A stretch of DNA of 27,505 nt from DASUCS01 sp041166365. Lineage in GTDB: Bacteria > Actinomycetota > Acidimicrobiia > Acidimicrobiales > JACDCH01. Positions within the stretch are counted from its first letter, which is position 1. The number at the start of each line of letters is the position of its first letter. Where the stretch lies: NCBI GenBank assembly GCA_041166365.1, contig JBEEFX010000207.1:1-27505 (forward strand). Direction: 5' to 3'. The translations under genes and the position numbers were made by a program. Shown in pieces: positions 1 through 7,123 of the stretch. The notes under the pieces were generated by a model. It was not told the origin of the DNA, did not search any database, and was given only the letters and a program-made list of their open reading frames with translations.

Positions 1-702
1 ATCCACCAGGCGATGGAGTTCCTGCCGCAGGCCAACCGGGTCTCGCTGGGCCAGAGCCTCCCCGACGGGCAGGAGCAGATCACCGCCGAGGGCAAGCACG
101 TCGTCATCATCGGTGGCGGCGACACCGGGGCCGACTGCCTCGGCACGGCCATCCGCCACGGCGCCGCCGAGATCCACCAGTTCGAGATCCTCGCTCGTCC
201 GCCCGAGCAGCGACCCGACGCCAACCCGTGGCCCACGTGGCCGATGATCTTTCGCACTTCGTCGGCTCACGAAGAGGGTTGCGAGCGCGTGTTCTCGGTG
301 AACACGGAGTGCTTCCTCGGCGACGAAGACGGCAACGTGCGTGCGCTCCGCGCCCACGAGGTGGAGATGGTCGACGGGAAGTTCGTCAAGGTCGAAGGCA
401 GCGACTTCGAGTTGCCGTGCGAGCTCGTGTTGCTGGCGATGGGCTTCGTCGGGCCGCAGCGCAACGGTCTGCTCGAGAAGCTCGGTGTCGACGTCAACGA
501 GCGCGGCAACGTCGCCCGTGACGGTCAGTTCGCCACGAACCGCGACGGTGTGTTCGTCGCCGGCGACATGGGACGCGGTCAGAGCCTCATCGTGTGGGCG
601 ATCGCCGAAGGCCGCGCGTGCGCTGCCGCGGTCGACGAGTGGCTGATGGGATCGACCGCGTTGCCGTCACCCATTGCGCCCGACGCCCGCCCCCTGATGT
701 AG
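1..702 (+). CDS. gltD: Glutamate synthase small subunit, C-terminal part (5' end outside window)
   Basis: This is the last 233 codons of the NADPH-dependent glutamate synthase beta chain, which passes electrons from NADPH through FAD and Fe-S centres to the large subunit in ammonia assimilation. The frame is open from base 1 (IHQAMEFLPQANRV), a stretch typical of GltD, so the gene begins upstream of the window. The NADPH-binding Rossmann motif GGGDTGADC lies near codons 38-46 of the visible part. The C-terminal FAD-binding signature, GVFVAGDMGRGQSLIVWAIAEGRA, covers codons 184-207. The N-terminal Fe-S domain is not visible. The gltB gene would be expected just upstream but cannot be seen. The gene stops 18 bases before a strong palindrome at 721-766 that could end its transcript. 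Identification is secure; other members of the family (NADH-dependent oxidoreductase subunits) are less likely because the GltD-specific motifs match well. Confidence 0.93.
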   Translation: MHQAMEFLPQANRVSLGQSLPDGQEQITAEGKHVVIIGGGDTGADCLGTAIRHGAAEIHQFEILARPPEQRPDANPWPTWPMIFRTSSAHEEGCERVFSVNTECFLGDEDGNVRALRAHEVEMVDGKFVKVEGSDFELPCELVLLAMGFVGPQRNGLLEKLGVDVNERGNVARDGQFATNRDGVFVAGDMGRGQSLIVWAIAEGRACAAAVDEWLMGSTALPSPIAPDARPLM

Positions 703-720
703 CCCCCTCCCCCCTCAGCC

Positions 721-766
721 TTCTGGCGTCCCAGGCGCCCGTATACGGGCTGTCGGGACGCCAGAA
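721..766. repeat. 46-bp two-level palindrome between gltD and the glycosyltransferase gene
   Basis: Two perfect 12-base arms (TTCTGGCGTCCC at 721-732 and GGGACGCCAGAA at 755-766) flank a second perfect 12-base palindrome (CCCGTATACGGG, 738-749). Both have exactly the same centre, 743.5. The two 5-base segments between them are mostly unpaired. The RNA or cruciform would be a long hairpin with an internal loop. There is no T-run after it, so a classical intrinsic terminator is not clear. It could be a terminator for gltD, an operator for the following gene, or a dispersed palindromic element. Confidence 0.7.
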
Positions 767-773
767 TGGGAGG

Positions 774-1628
774 GTGCAGCCGATCGCCGTCGTCATCGTC
801 CACCGCGACCAGCCGGAGCGACTGGTCGACACGATCGACGCGTTCCGGGCGCAGGACGTTCCCGTCGCGATCACCGTCGTCGACAACGGCTCGCGCACGG
901 TGCCGTCGATCGCTGGTGACGATGTGGTCGTCTTGAGCATGGGCGCCAACCTGGGCTTCGGTCCGGCGGCGAATGTCGGCTACCGCCGTTTTCTCGACGA
1001 CCCCGATGGTGGCGACTGGGTGGTGCTCGCACCGCACGACGCGCTCCCTGAACCGACGTGCTTGAGCCACATGCTGAGCGTGCTCGGCCTGCGGCCGCGG
1101 GCGGGCCTCGCTTGCGCCGACGTCGGTGACGGCGCGACGCCGGTGATCGATCCGTACTTCGGAGGGATCCTCGCGCCGGCAACGGTCAGCGAGGGCTGGG
1201 AGCCCGCGGGACATCCGCACGGCACGTTGATGCTCGCCCGGCGCGCGTGCCTCGAGGAGATCGGCGTGTTCGACGAGCGCTACTTCGCGTACTGCGAGGA
1301 GGCCGACCTCGCGCTGCGGGCGAAGGCGGCGGGCTGGGAGTCAGGCCTCGTGCGGGGGGCGATGGTGAAGAACCCTTATGTCGGATCGGCCTCCGCGGCG
1401 ATCGACTACCTGCAACTGCGGAACACGTTGCTGCTCGTCCGTGAGCACTCCGGCCGGTACCACGCGTTCATCCGGTTCTGCATCGCGTTGTGGCACCTCG
1501 CATCGGGCGCGGCCGCGCCCTCCCGCCGAGGGCCGTACTGGGATGTCGAAGGGCGGGTGCGGGGTCTCGTGGACTTCCTGCGCGGGCGTTTCGGTCCGCC
1601 GCCGCCTCACCTGCTCGTCAAGCGTTGA
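774..1628 (+). CDS. Family 2 glycosyltransferase
   Basis: A 284-residue GT-A fold glycosyltransferase that should move a sugar from a nucleotide donor to a cell-surface glycan or lipid acceptor; the acceptor is unknown. The N-terminus PIAVVIVHRDQPERLVDTIDAF is the first beta strand and helix of GT2 enzymes, followed by VDNGS and GANLGFGPAANVGYR. The segment DWVVLAPHDALPEP stands where the metal-binding DxD/NPD motif normally lies, reading PHD here. The later block GTLMLARRACLEEIGVFDERYFAYCEEADLALRAKAAGW is the typical acceptor-side signature of rhamnosyl- and galactosyltransferase-like GT2 proteins. GTG 774 is chosen because the fold begins at once; GGGAGG abuts it, which is unusually close for a ribosome site. 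The reading frame stays open upstream into gltD, but that part has no family resemblance. It converges on and overlaps the small membrane protein gene by 11 bases. Confidence 0.88.
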   Translation: MQPIAVVIVHRDQPERLVDTIDAFRAQDVPVAITVVDNGSRTVPSIAGDDVVVLSMGANLGFGPAANVGYRRFLDDPDGGDWVVLAPHDALPEPTCLSHMLSVLGLRPRAGLACADVGDGATPVIDPYFGGILAPATVSEGWEPAGHPHGTLMLARRACLEEIGVFDERYFAYCEEADLALRAKAAGWESGLVRGAMVKNPYVGSASAAIDYLQLRNTLLLVREHSGRYHAFIRFCIALWHLASGAAAPSRRGPYWDVEGRVRGLVDFLRGRFGPPPPHLLVKR

Positions 1629-1893
1629 CGTCGCCGTCCTCCGCCGCGGCGATCCGCGGTCGGATGGCGGTGAGGTACCACGCCGAGATGATGAGGCCGC
1701 CGATCACCGTGAGAACGCCGAACATGATCGCGGCCATCCAGGCGACGCGCCGTTTGCCGGCCAACGCCCACGCCCACTCGGGACGGTGGGCGGCGTCGAG
1801 CAGGGCCCAGCACGAGATGCCGAGCGGGATGCAGGCGAACGAGGCCGTGAGGATGGCCATCGCCCAATCGCCGGGGCCCAACCGAGCGAGCAC
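1618..1893 (-). CDS. Small two-helix membrane protein, DUF2516-like
   Basis: A 91-residue protein with two hydrophobic segments (about residues 10-29 and 47-70) separated by a short basic loop containing ALLDAAHRPEWAWALAGKRR, ending in a charged tail. The W/A-rich loop before helix 2 and the closing YLTAIRPRI resemble the actinobacterial DUF2516 / phospholipase-D-nuclease N-terminal-like family, whose function is unknown. The assignment is by eye. The frame can be extended to a TTG at 1959, but GTG 1893 is preferred because TACGAT lies exactly six bases upstream of it, as at other genes here. GTG 1896 and ATG 1860 are alternatives. It is divergent from the SDR gene at 1941 and its 3' end overlaps the glycosyltransferase gene by 11 bases. 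Confidence 0.65.
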   Translation of the reverse strand: MLARLGPGDWAMAILTASFACIPLGISCWALLDAAHRPEWAWALAGKRRVAWMAAIMFGVLTVIGGLIISAWYLTAIRPRIAAAEDGDVNA

Positions 1894-1899
1894 CACCCG

Positions 1900-1905
1900 A
1901 TCGTA
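1900..1905 (-). promoter_or_regulatory. -10 hexamer TACGAT, leaderless promoter of the DUF2516-like gene
   Basis: TACGAT on the minus strand is followed by six bases and then GTG 1893. This matches the TANNNT-N6/7-start arrangement of actinobacterial leaderless transcripts. No clear -35 box is visible. Confidence 0.5.
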
Positions 1906-1928
1906 ACGACGGCGGCGAACCGGCCGGG

Positions 1929-1934
1929 TACTGT
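1929..1934 (+). promoter_or_regulatory. -10 hexamer TACTGT, leaderless promoter of the SDR operon
   Basis: TACTGT is followed by CCGGCC and then the GTG at 1941, with no space for a Shine-Dalgarno sequence. It should drive SDR, LmbE and EamA genes as one transcript. Confidence 0.6.
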
Positions 1935-1940
1935 CCGGCC

Positions 1941-2723
1941 GTGAGCCCCCGCTTGTCAACGAGAAGTCGGTCCGTCGCCGGTCGGGTCGCGCTGATCACC
2001 GGCGCGGCCAGCGGCATGGGCCGGTCGACGGCGCACCTCTTCGCCGACGAAGGCGCGTTCGTGGCCGTCACCGACGTCACGCTCGACGGCGCCGCGGTCG
2101 TCGCCGAGGAGATCCTCGAAGCAGGCGGAAAGGCGGCCGCGTGGTCACTCGACGTGCGCGACGACGAGCGCATCCGGGGCGTCGTCGCCAACATCGTGGA
2201 GCACCACGGTTCGATCGACATCCTCGTGAACAACGCGGGCATCTCGATGGGGATCCCGATCGAGAGCGACGACTACCCCGCGGTGTGGGACATGACCCTC
2301 GACGTGAACCTTCAGGCGTACACGCGGCTCATCCGTGCGTGCCTTCCGCACCTGATGCGCAACGGTGAAGGACGCATCGTCAACATCGCGTCGACCGAGG
2401 GTGTGGGCGCGACCGGAGGCATCACGCCCTACACGGCTTCGAAGCACGGCGTGATCGGGTTGACCCGCGGGTTGGCGGTGGAGCTCGGCGCGCGCGGGGT
2501 CACCGTCAACTGCGTGTGCCCCGGCCCGATCCACACCGGGATGACGTCGCTCATTCCCGACGAAGCCAAGACGAAGTTCGCCCGGCGGCGCGTGCCGCTC
2601 AAGCGCTACGGCGATCCGGAGGAGGTCGCCCACGCCACGCTGTCGCTCGCGCTCCCGGCCAGTTCGTTCATCAACGGTGCCGTTCTCGTCGTCGACGGTG
2701 GGATGACCGCGCAGAATACGTAG
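1941..2723 (+). CDS. Short-chain dehydrogenase/reductase (classical SDR)
   Basis: A 260-residue NAD(P)-dependent oxidoreductase of the classical SDR family. It shows the nucleotide-binding TGAASGMG (20-27), the structural NNAG (97-100), and the catalytic Ser151, Tyr164 and Lys168 (YTASK). The C-terminus, FINGAVLVVDGGMTAQ, is the usual end of FabG-like and 3-hydroxy/keto dehydrogenase proteins. Asp45 in TDVTLDG after strand 2 suggests preference for NAD(H). The substrate cannot be read from the sequence. GTG 1941 is supported by TACTGT six bases upstream. It heads a three-gene run; the next gene begins one base after its stop codon, so translation is probably coupled. It may act on the same hydroxylated small molecule as the LmbE deacetylase, but that is only inferred from position. 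Confidence 0.88.
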   Translation: MSPRLSTRSRSVAGRVALITGAASGMGRSTAHLFADEGAFVAVTDVTLDGAAVVAEEILEAGGKAAAWSLDVRDDERIRGVVANIVEHHGSIDILVNNAGISMGIPIESDDYPAVWDMTLDVNLQAYTRLIRACLPHLMRNGEGRIVNIASTEGVGATGGITPYTASKHGVIGLTRGLAVELGARGVTVNCVCPGPIHTGMTSLIPDEAKTKFARRRVPLKRYGDPEEVAHATLSLALPASSFINGAVLVVDGGMTAQNT

Positions 2724-2724
2724 G

Positions 2725-3453
2725 GTGTCGCCGATGGTCGGCGAGCTCGAGATCGAACGCATCCTCGTGGTCACGGCCCACCCGGACGACGTCGACTTCG
2801 GCGCGGCGGGCTCGGTCGCGATCTGGACCGAGCAGGGTCTCGCCGTGTCGTACTGCATCGTCACCGACGGCGAGGCCGGCGGCTCCGATCCGAGCGTCTC
2901 CCGCAGCGACATGGCCGCGCTTCGCCGTGCGGAGCAGACCGCCGCCGCCGAATGCGTCGGCGTGACGGATCTGCACTTCCTCGGGCATCCCGATGGAAGC
3001 GTCCAGGCGTCGATCGAGCTGCGCCGCGACATCAGCCGCGTGATTCGCGAGGTGCGTCCCCAGCGGGTGGTGTGCCAGTCACCGCAGCGGAACTATCAAC
3101 GCATCTACGCGAGCCATCCGGATCATCTCGCGGCCGGCGAGGCGGCGTTGTGCGCGGTGTATCCCGACGCCCGCAACCTCTTCGCGCATCCCGAGCTCCT
3201 CGACGACGAAGGCCTCGAGCCGTGGACGGTGCCGGAGGTGTGGATGATGACGTCGTCCGACGTGAACGTGCACGTCGATATCACGGACGCGATCGACCGC
3301 AAGGTGAAGGCGTTGCTCTCGCACACGAGCCAGATCGCCGACGCCGACGCGATCGACAACCTCATCCGGCAGTGGGGCGCGTCCGTGGCGAAGGGCCTCG
3401 GGCTCTCGGAGGGAGCCTTCGCCGAGGCCTTTCAGCGAATCGACACCGCGTAG
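2725..3453 (+). CDS. LmbE/PIG-L family N-deacetylase
   Basis: A 242-residue zinc-dependent deacetylase of the LmbE/PIG-L family, which removes acetyl groups from N-acetylglucosaminyl compounds; mycothiol deacetylase MshB, mycothiol conjugate amidase Mca and BshB belong here. The zinc and catalytic motif TAHPDDVDFGAAGS lies at 18-30 (His19, Asp21, Asp22), and the third zinc ligand is in ASHPDHLAAGEA (His131, Asp133, His134). The strand IERILVVTAHPDD is typical of the family. At 242 residues it is shorter than MshB/Mca (about 290-300), closer to BshB-like and uncharacterised actinobacterial members, so I do not assign mshB or mca. GTG 2725 follows the SDR stop after one base; an ATG at 2734 is an alternative. 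It overlaps the transporter gene by one base (TAGTG). Confidence 0.87.
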   Translation: MSPMVGELEIERILVVTAHPDDVDFGAAGSVAIWTEQGLAVSYCIVTDGEAGGSDPSVSRSDMAALRRAEQTAAAECVGVTDLHFLGHPDGSVQASIELRRDISRVIREVRPQRVVCQSPQRNYQRIYASHPDHLAAGEAALCAVYPDARNLFAHPELLDDEGLEPWTVPEVWMMTSSDVNVHVDITDAIDRKVKALLSHTSQIADADAIDNLIRQWGASVAKGLGLSEGAFAEAFQRIDTA

Positions 3454-4379
3454 TGGCGGACGGCATGGCCGCGCAACGCCCTGTCGCGGGCACCGTGGCC
3501 GTCCTGGCCGCCGTGTCGGTCTGGGGCGGGATGGCGGTCGTGGTCCGCAAGGTCGATCAGGTCGACGGTCTCGTCCTCGGGTTCCACCGACTCTGGATCG
3601 GTGCCGCCGCGACCGTTGCGATCTTCTACGCGACCGGACGGCGACTGACGCTCCGCTCGTTCCGGCTGTCCGTGCTCGGTGGGCTCGCGTTCGGTTCGGA
3701 CATCGTGTCGTTCTTCAGCGCGTTGAAGAACACGACCGTAGCGAACGCAACCGTCGTCGGCGCGCTCCAGCCTGCGCTCGTGCTTCTGGTCGTCGGGCCC
3801 ATGTTCGGCGAGCCCGTGAGCTCCGCCATCATCACGTGGTCGGCGGTGGCCATCGCGGGCGTGGTGATCGTCGTGTACGGATCGTCTGGCGCTCCCGTGT
3901 GGAGTCCGGTCGGCGATTTGCTCGCGGTCGCCGCCCTCTTGGCGTGGACCGTGTACTTCGTCGCATCCAAACGGGTGCGCAACCAGATCGCGCCGTTCGA
4001 CTATCTCACCGCGATGATGATCATTGCCGTGGTCCTCGTGGCGCCCGTCGCGCTGCTGTCCGGGCAACGCCTCGATCCCGGTGGCGGCGGACAGTGGGCG
4101 TGGATCGCGGCGCTCGCCATCGGGTCGGGCGGCGTAGGTCACCTGCTCGTCAACTGGGCGCACGCCCACATCGACCTGTCGGTGATGTCGTTGCTCACGC
4201 TCGCGGTCCCGGTCGTCGCGGTCGTGAGCGCGGCGATCTTCCTCGACGAGTCGATCGAGTGGGTGCAGGTGCTCGGCATGGCCGTGGTGCTGGCCGCCGT
4301 CGGCGTGGTGGCAGCGGGGACGACCCGGAGGTCAGTCGGGGAGCAGGGGCACGGAGAGGCCCTGATCGCGGCCGACTAA
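3453..4379 (+). CDS. EamA (DMT superfamily) transporter
   Basis: A 308-residue inner-membrane protein with about ten hydrophobic segments in two repeated EamA halves, typical of drug/metabolite exporters such as RhaT/YdcZ relatives. Family marks include VSVWGGMAVVVRK in helix 1, FHRLWIGAAATV in helix 2, ALKNTTVANATVVGALQPALVLLV in the first half, and WAHAHIDLSVMSLLTLAVPVVAVVSAAIFLDESI in the second. The start is GTG 3453, which shares its G with the TAG stop of the LmbE gene; ATG 3465 is an alternative. The open frame extends upstream, but only in the shadow of the LmbE gene. The transported compound is unknown; by position it may export or import the product of the SDR and deacetylase genes. 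Its last 48 bases overlap the dinB 3' end on the other strand. Confidence 0.87.
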   Translation: MADGMAAQRPVAGTVAVLAAVSVWGGMAVVVRKVDQVDGLVLGFHRLWIGAAATVAIFYATGRRLTLRSFRLSVLGGLAFGSDIVSFFSALKNTTVANATVVGALQPALVLLVVGPMFGEPVSSAIITWSAVAIAGVVIVVYGSSGAPVWSPVGDLLAVAALLAWTVYFVASKRVRNQIAPFDYLTAMMIIAVVLVAPVALLSGQRLDPGGGGQWAWIAALAIGSGGVGHLLVNWAHAHIDLSVMSLLTLAVPVVAVVSAAIFLDESIEWVQVLGMAVVLAAVGVVAAGTTRRSVGEQGHGEALIAAD

Positions 4380-5528
4380 CACGGCGCGACTGATGGCCGA
4401 CGAGCCGAAACGCTCGCGGACGTCGTCCAGCGCGGCATCGAGCCTGCCATCGCAGTGACCGTCGAAGGGCAGCACGAGCTGGATGGCGTCGTCGTTGTCG
4501 AGGTTGGTGACGGCGACACCGATGCACGTGAGCCCTTGGCGCTGGATCATCGGCATGGAGACCGCGATCAGCGAGCGCACGGCATCGAGGATCGAGTGGG
4601 TCGACGCGGTCGACCGATCCAGTGTGTGCGATCTCGTGGCCCGGGTGAAGTCGTCGAAGCGCATGCGGAGCACGACCGTTCGTCCCACGCGCCCAGCGGC
4701 CCGCATCCTTCGGGTGACGCGGTCGACGATCGCGACCGCCGACGCGTCGATGTCCTTTGCGGACTTCGGCCGCCAGCCGATCGCGTGTTGCGACCCGATC
4801 GAACGCCGGCGGCGACCGACCTGCACCGGTCGGGGATCGCGGTTGTGCGCGAGCGCGTGCAGGTGGCGGCCGGACGCGAGCCCGAGCATCGACACCAGCA
4901 CGCTCTCCTGCAGCGCAGCGACCTCGCCGACCGTCGTGATGCCGCGACCATGCAGCTTCTCGGTGGTCGCCGGGCCGACACCCCACAGCTTCTGCACCGG
5001 CAAGGGATGGAGGAACGCGAGCTCGCGATCGGGTGGCACCACGAGCAGCCCGTCGGGCTTGGCGACCCCGCTCGCGACCTTGGCGAGGAACTTGGTCCGA
5101 GCAACGCCGACGGTGATGGCCAGGCCGACGCGCTCGCGGACGTCATCTCGCAGCTTCGCGGCGATGACTTCGGGCTGGCCTCGAAGGCGTCGCAGTCCGC
5201 CGACGTCGAGGAACGCCTCGTCGATCGACAGGCCCTCGACGAGCGGCGAGGTGTCGTTGAAGACCTCGAACACCGCCTTGCTCGCGTCGGAGTACGCCGT
5301 CATGCGGGGCGAGACGACCATCGCATCGGGGCACAGGAGCTTGGCCATGCGTCCGCCCATCGCGGTGCGTACACCGCACGCTCTCGCCTCGTAGCTGGAA
5401 GACAGCACCACGCCCATCCCGACGATCACGGGCCGTCCGCGAAGGCTCGGATCGTCGCGCTGCTCGACCGACGCGTAGAACGCATCGAGGTCGGCGTGCA
5501 GGATCGTTGCGTCGCCCGACACGAACAT
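4332..5528 (-). CDS. dinB: DNA polymerase IV (Y family)
   Basis: A 398-residue translesion DNA polymerase of the DinB class that copies past damaged bases. The catalytic palm motif ILHADLDAFYASVEQ lies at 9-23 (Asp13; steric gate in the AFY segment). SSYEARACGVRTAMGGRMAKLLCP covers 44-67 and SIDEAFLDV covers 101-109 (Asp103, Glu104). The little-finger segment HNRDPRPVQVGRRRRSIGSQ and the sliding-clamp binding peptide QLVLPF (about 350-355) are also present. ATG 5528 is chosen; GTG 5522 or a TTG at 5573 are possible. The first codon sits in the middle of an SOS box, so LexA control is expected. The gene stands alone and overlaps the EamA gene by 48 bases at its 3' end. Confidence 0.93.
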   Translation of the reverse strand: MFVSGDATILHADLDAFYASVEQRDDPSLRGRPVIVGMGVVLSSSYEARACGVRTAMGGRMAKLLCPDAMVVSPRMTAYSDASKAVFEVFNDTSPLVEGLSIDEAFLDVGGLRRLRGQPEVIAAKLRDDVRERVGLAITVGVARTKFLAKVASGVAKPDGLLVVPPDRELAFLHPLPVQKLWGVGPATTEKLHGRGITTVGEVAALQESVLVSMLGLASGRHLHALAHNRDPRPVQVGRRRRSIGSQHAIGWRPKSAKDIDASAVAIVDRVTRRMRAAGRVGRTVVLRMRFDDFTRATRSHTLDRSTASTHSILDAVRSLIAVSMPMIQRQGLTCIGVAVTNLDNDDAIQLVLPFDGHCDGRLDAALDDVRERFGSSAISRAVLVGRDQGLSVPLLPD

Positions 5529-5535
5529 ATGTTCG
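5522..5535. promoter_or_regulatory. LexA-type SOS box at the dinB start
   Basis: CGAACATATGTTCG is a perfect 14-base palindrome containing GAAC-N4-GTTC, the core of the actinobacterial and Bacillus LexA operator. It covers the ATG at 5528 and includes TATGTT on the dinB strand, which could be the -10 hexamer. Binding here would block dinB transcription directly. The divergent methyltransferase -10 is 46 bases away. Confidence 0.82.
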
Positions 5536-5580
5536 CACAGATGGCCGTCGCCGGGCGAAAACGCAAAGCCCAACGGTTCC

Positions 5581-5586
5581 TACAAT
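5581..5586 (+). promoter_or_regulatory. -10 hexamer TACAAT, leaderless promoter of the methyltransferase gene
   Basis: TACAAT is one base from the TATAAT consensus. It is followed by the six bases GCATGC and then GTG 5593. This is the best -10 box in the window, although no -35 match is seen 17 bases upstream. Confidence 0.65.
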
Positions 5587-5592
5587 GCATGC

Positions 5593-6540
5593 GTGCCCAG
5601 GCCGGAATCGAGACGCCTGGCGGATCGCGTTCGCGGGGCGGTCGGGGCAATGCGTCAGCCGAGGACCCGCTCTCGCAATGACCGGAACGTCGACCTGGTA
5701 CTCGACGAGTTCCTGTCCCGTCTCGTTGGCCTGGAGGCATTGGTCGATCCTGCGCGCTACGTGGACTTCCTCCGCGGGTGCATCGAACCGATGTCGGCGG
5801 ACCTCGAGGTGGTGCGCGACGAGACCGCACACGAACGGGATCCATCGACGTTGCGCTTCGCGATGCTCCTCGACGTCCTGGCCGCTGATCTACCGCCGCT
5901 CCCTCTCGGACTCAGCGGGACCGTCGCCGCGTACGCGGACGGGTTGTTCGCCCGGCGAGATCCGCTCATGCTCGACAACTGGGCGAGCGATGTGGGACAC
6001 CACGCGTGGATCTCGTCTTCGCTTCCTCGCAAAGCACGGGTCCTCTCGTCGATCATCCGATTCTGCCGGTCTCGATCCGGCCTCGAGCTCGGCACCGGTT
6101 ACGGGATCGGGAGCGCCTTCCTGCTGGGATCGCTCGCCGCGAACGCCGAGGATGCTCGGCTCACAACAGTGGAGAAATGGCAACCGGTGCACGCCCTGGC
6201 CAGCGAGCAACTGCGCGCGTCCTTCGGTGACAACATCGATGCCCGCCTGGGGAGCGTCACGATGATCGTTCAGCAACTCGTCGACGAGGCACGACGCTTC
6301 GAGTTCGTGTTTCACGACGCCATGCACTCCGGGGAGGTCTTCCTCGCGGATTTCCGCGCGCTGTTGCCGTTGCTCGAGCCGGGCGCGGTCGTGGTCTTCG
6401 ACGACATCAACTGGTCCGATGCCCGCTTCACGGCCCCCGGGTTGTCGTGTCACGAGGCGTGGCTCGAGCTCACGACGCTTCGCGAGGTCCGCGTTGCGGT
6501 AGAGGTCGACTCGTCAGTGGGCGTGTTGCTCCTGGCTTGA
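5593..6540 (+). CDS. Class I SAM-dependent methyltransferase (O-methyltransferase-like)
   Basis: A 315-residue protein whose second half is a Rossmann-fold methyltransferase. SAM-binding motif I is LELGTGYGIGSAFLL (164-178). An acidic residue of motif II is in TTVEKW (191-196). FEFVFHDAMHSGEVFLADFRALLPLLEPGAVVVFDDINW (237-274) is the post-I/motif IV-VI region, with the DD pair at 270-271 typical of O-methyltransferases of the Methyltransf_24 type. Residues 1-140 form an alpha-helical N-terminal part with no motif I recognise. The arrangement recalls caffeoyl-CoA- and macrolide-type O-methyltransferases, but the substrate is unknown. GTG 5593 is set by TACAAT six bases upstream; ATG 5650 is a possible internal start. 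It is divergent from dinB with only 64 bases between start codons. Confidence 0.8.
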   Translation: MPRPESRRLADRVRGAVGAMRQPRTRSRNDRNVDLVLDEFLSRLVGLEALVDPARYVDFLRGCIEPMSADLEVVRDETAHERDPSTLRFAMLLDVLAADLPPLPLGLSGTVAAYADGLFARRDPLMLDNWASDVGHHAWISSSLPRKARVLSSIIRFCRSRSGLELGTGYGIGSAFLLGSLAANAEDARLTTVEKWQPVHALASEQLRASFGDNIDARLGSVTMIVQQLVDEARRFEFVFHDAMHSGEVFLADFRALLPLLEPGAVVVFDDINWSDARFTAPGLSCHEAWLELTTLREVRVAVEVDSSVGVLLLA

Positions 6541-6568
6541 TCCGCGGCGTCGATTCGTTCGGCGCCCC

Positions 6569-6590
6569 GCTGTCGGCTTCCTCCGACGGT
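6569..6590. terminator. Possible bidirectional hairpin between convergent genes
   Basis: GTCGG (6572-6576) and CCGAC (6583-6587) form a five-pair stem with a six-base loop CTTCCT; outer C-G and G-T pairs can extend it. It lies in the 52-base gap between the methyltransferase and GNAT stop codons. No T-run follows, so it is weak as an intrinsic terminator. Confidence 0.3.
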
Positions 6591-6592
6591 TC

Positions 6593-7075
6593 CTAGCGAT
6601 CGTTCTCCGGCGACGGTGGCTCGTCGACAAATGCCGCAACTCGCTGCTTCCAGTAGGGGCTCCCGTCCAGGTCACCGGCGGGCTCGAAGCCGGCTCGTCG
6701 CGCGAGCGCAAGCGATCGTGCGTTGTCGGGATGGATCAGCAGCGTGGCCACCCGCCAATCGGTGTCCGTGGCCAGGTGGAGCATCAGCAACCGAACCGCC
6801 CGGGTGGCGTAGCCCTTGCCGCGGAACGCGCGGAACAGGTTGTAGCCGACGTTCACCTCGTCGGGCTCGAGCCATGGTCGGTCGTGGTCGTAGTCCACCC
6901 AGCCGACGACCACGTCGTCGACGACGATGCAGGCGACGGGATGGGGCTCTGGATCGCCCTCGCCGAGAAAGCGATGGAACTCCTCGTCACGACCATCGAT
7001 GAGCGCGGCGACGTCAGTCGACGTGCTGGGGCGGATCGAGATGATGCCGTCGGACCGGTTCTGCCGCAATGTCAC
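6593..7075 (-). CDS. GNAT-family N-acetyltransferase
   Basis: A 160-residue GCN5-related acetyltransferase that would transfer acetyl from acetyl-CoA to an amine. The start IISIRPSTSTDVAALIDGRD is beta 1 and helix 1; VVGWVDYDHD is beta 3/4. VNVGYNLFRAFRGKGYATRAVRLLMLH (74-100) is motif A with the acetyl-CoA pyrophosphate loop R-G-K-G-Y-A at 85-90. LLIHPDNARSLALARRAGFEPAG is motif B. The layout is that of the RimJ/RimL-like (Acetyltransf_3) branch, which includes ribosomal-protein and small-molecule acetylases; the target is unknown. Start is GTG 7075; no TANNNT box stands before it, so it is probably translated from a transcript started at the secreted-protein gene, whose stop lies 48 bases upstream. 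Confidence 0.85.
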   Translation of the reverse strand: MTLRQNRSDGIISIRPSTSTDVAALIDGRDEEFHRFLGEGDPEPHPVACIVVDDVVVGWVDYDHDRPWLEPDEVNVGYNLFRAFRGKGYATRAVRLLMLHLATDTDWRVATLLIHPDNARSLALARRAGFEPAGDLDGSPYWKQRVAAFVDEPPSPENDR

Positions 7076-7123
7076 GCAGCAGTGTCGCCCGCCGACTCGT
7101 GTGAGGACTGCAGATTTCGCACT

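Noticed and set aside
721..766. A single CRISPR-like repeat or an insertion-sequence end.
   Set aside because: Only one copy in the window, with no spacers, transposase or flanking target duplication.
1607..2242. A 211-codon minus-strand frame overlapping the small membrane protein and the SDR gene.
   Set aside because: Different frame from the two-helix protein; Ser/Arg/Pro-rich shadow without hydrophobic segments.
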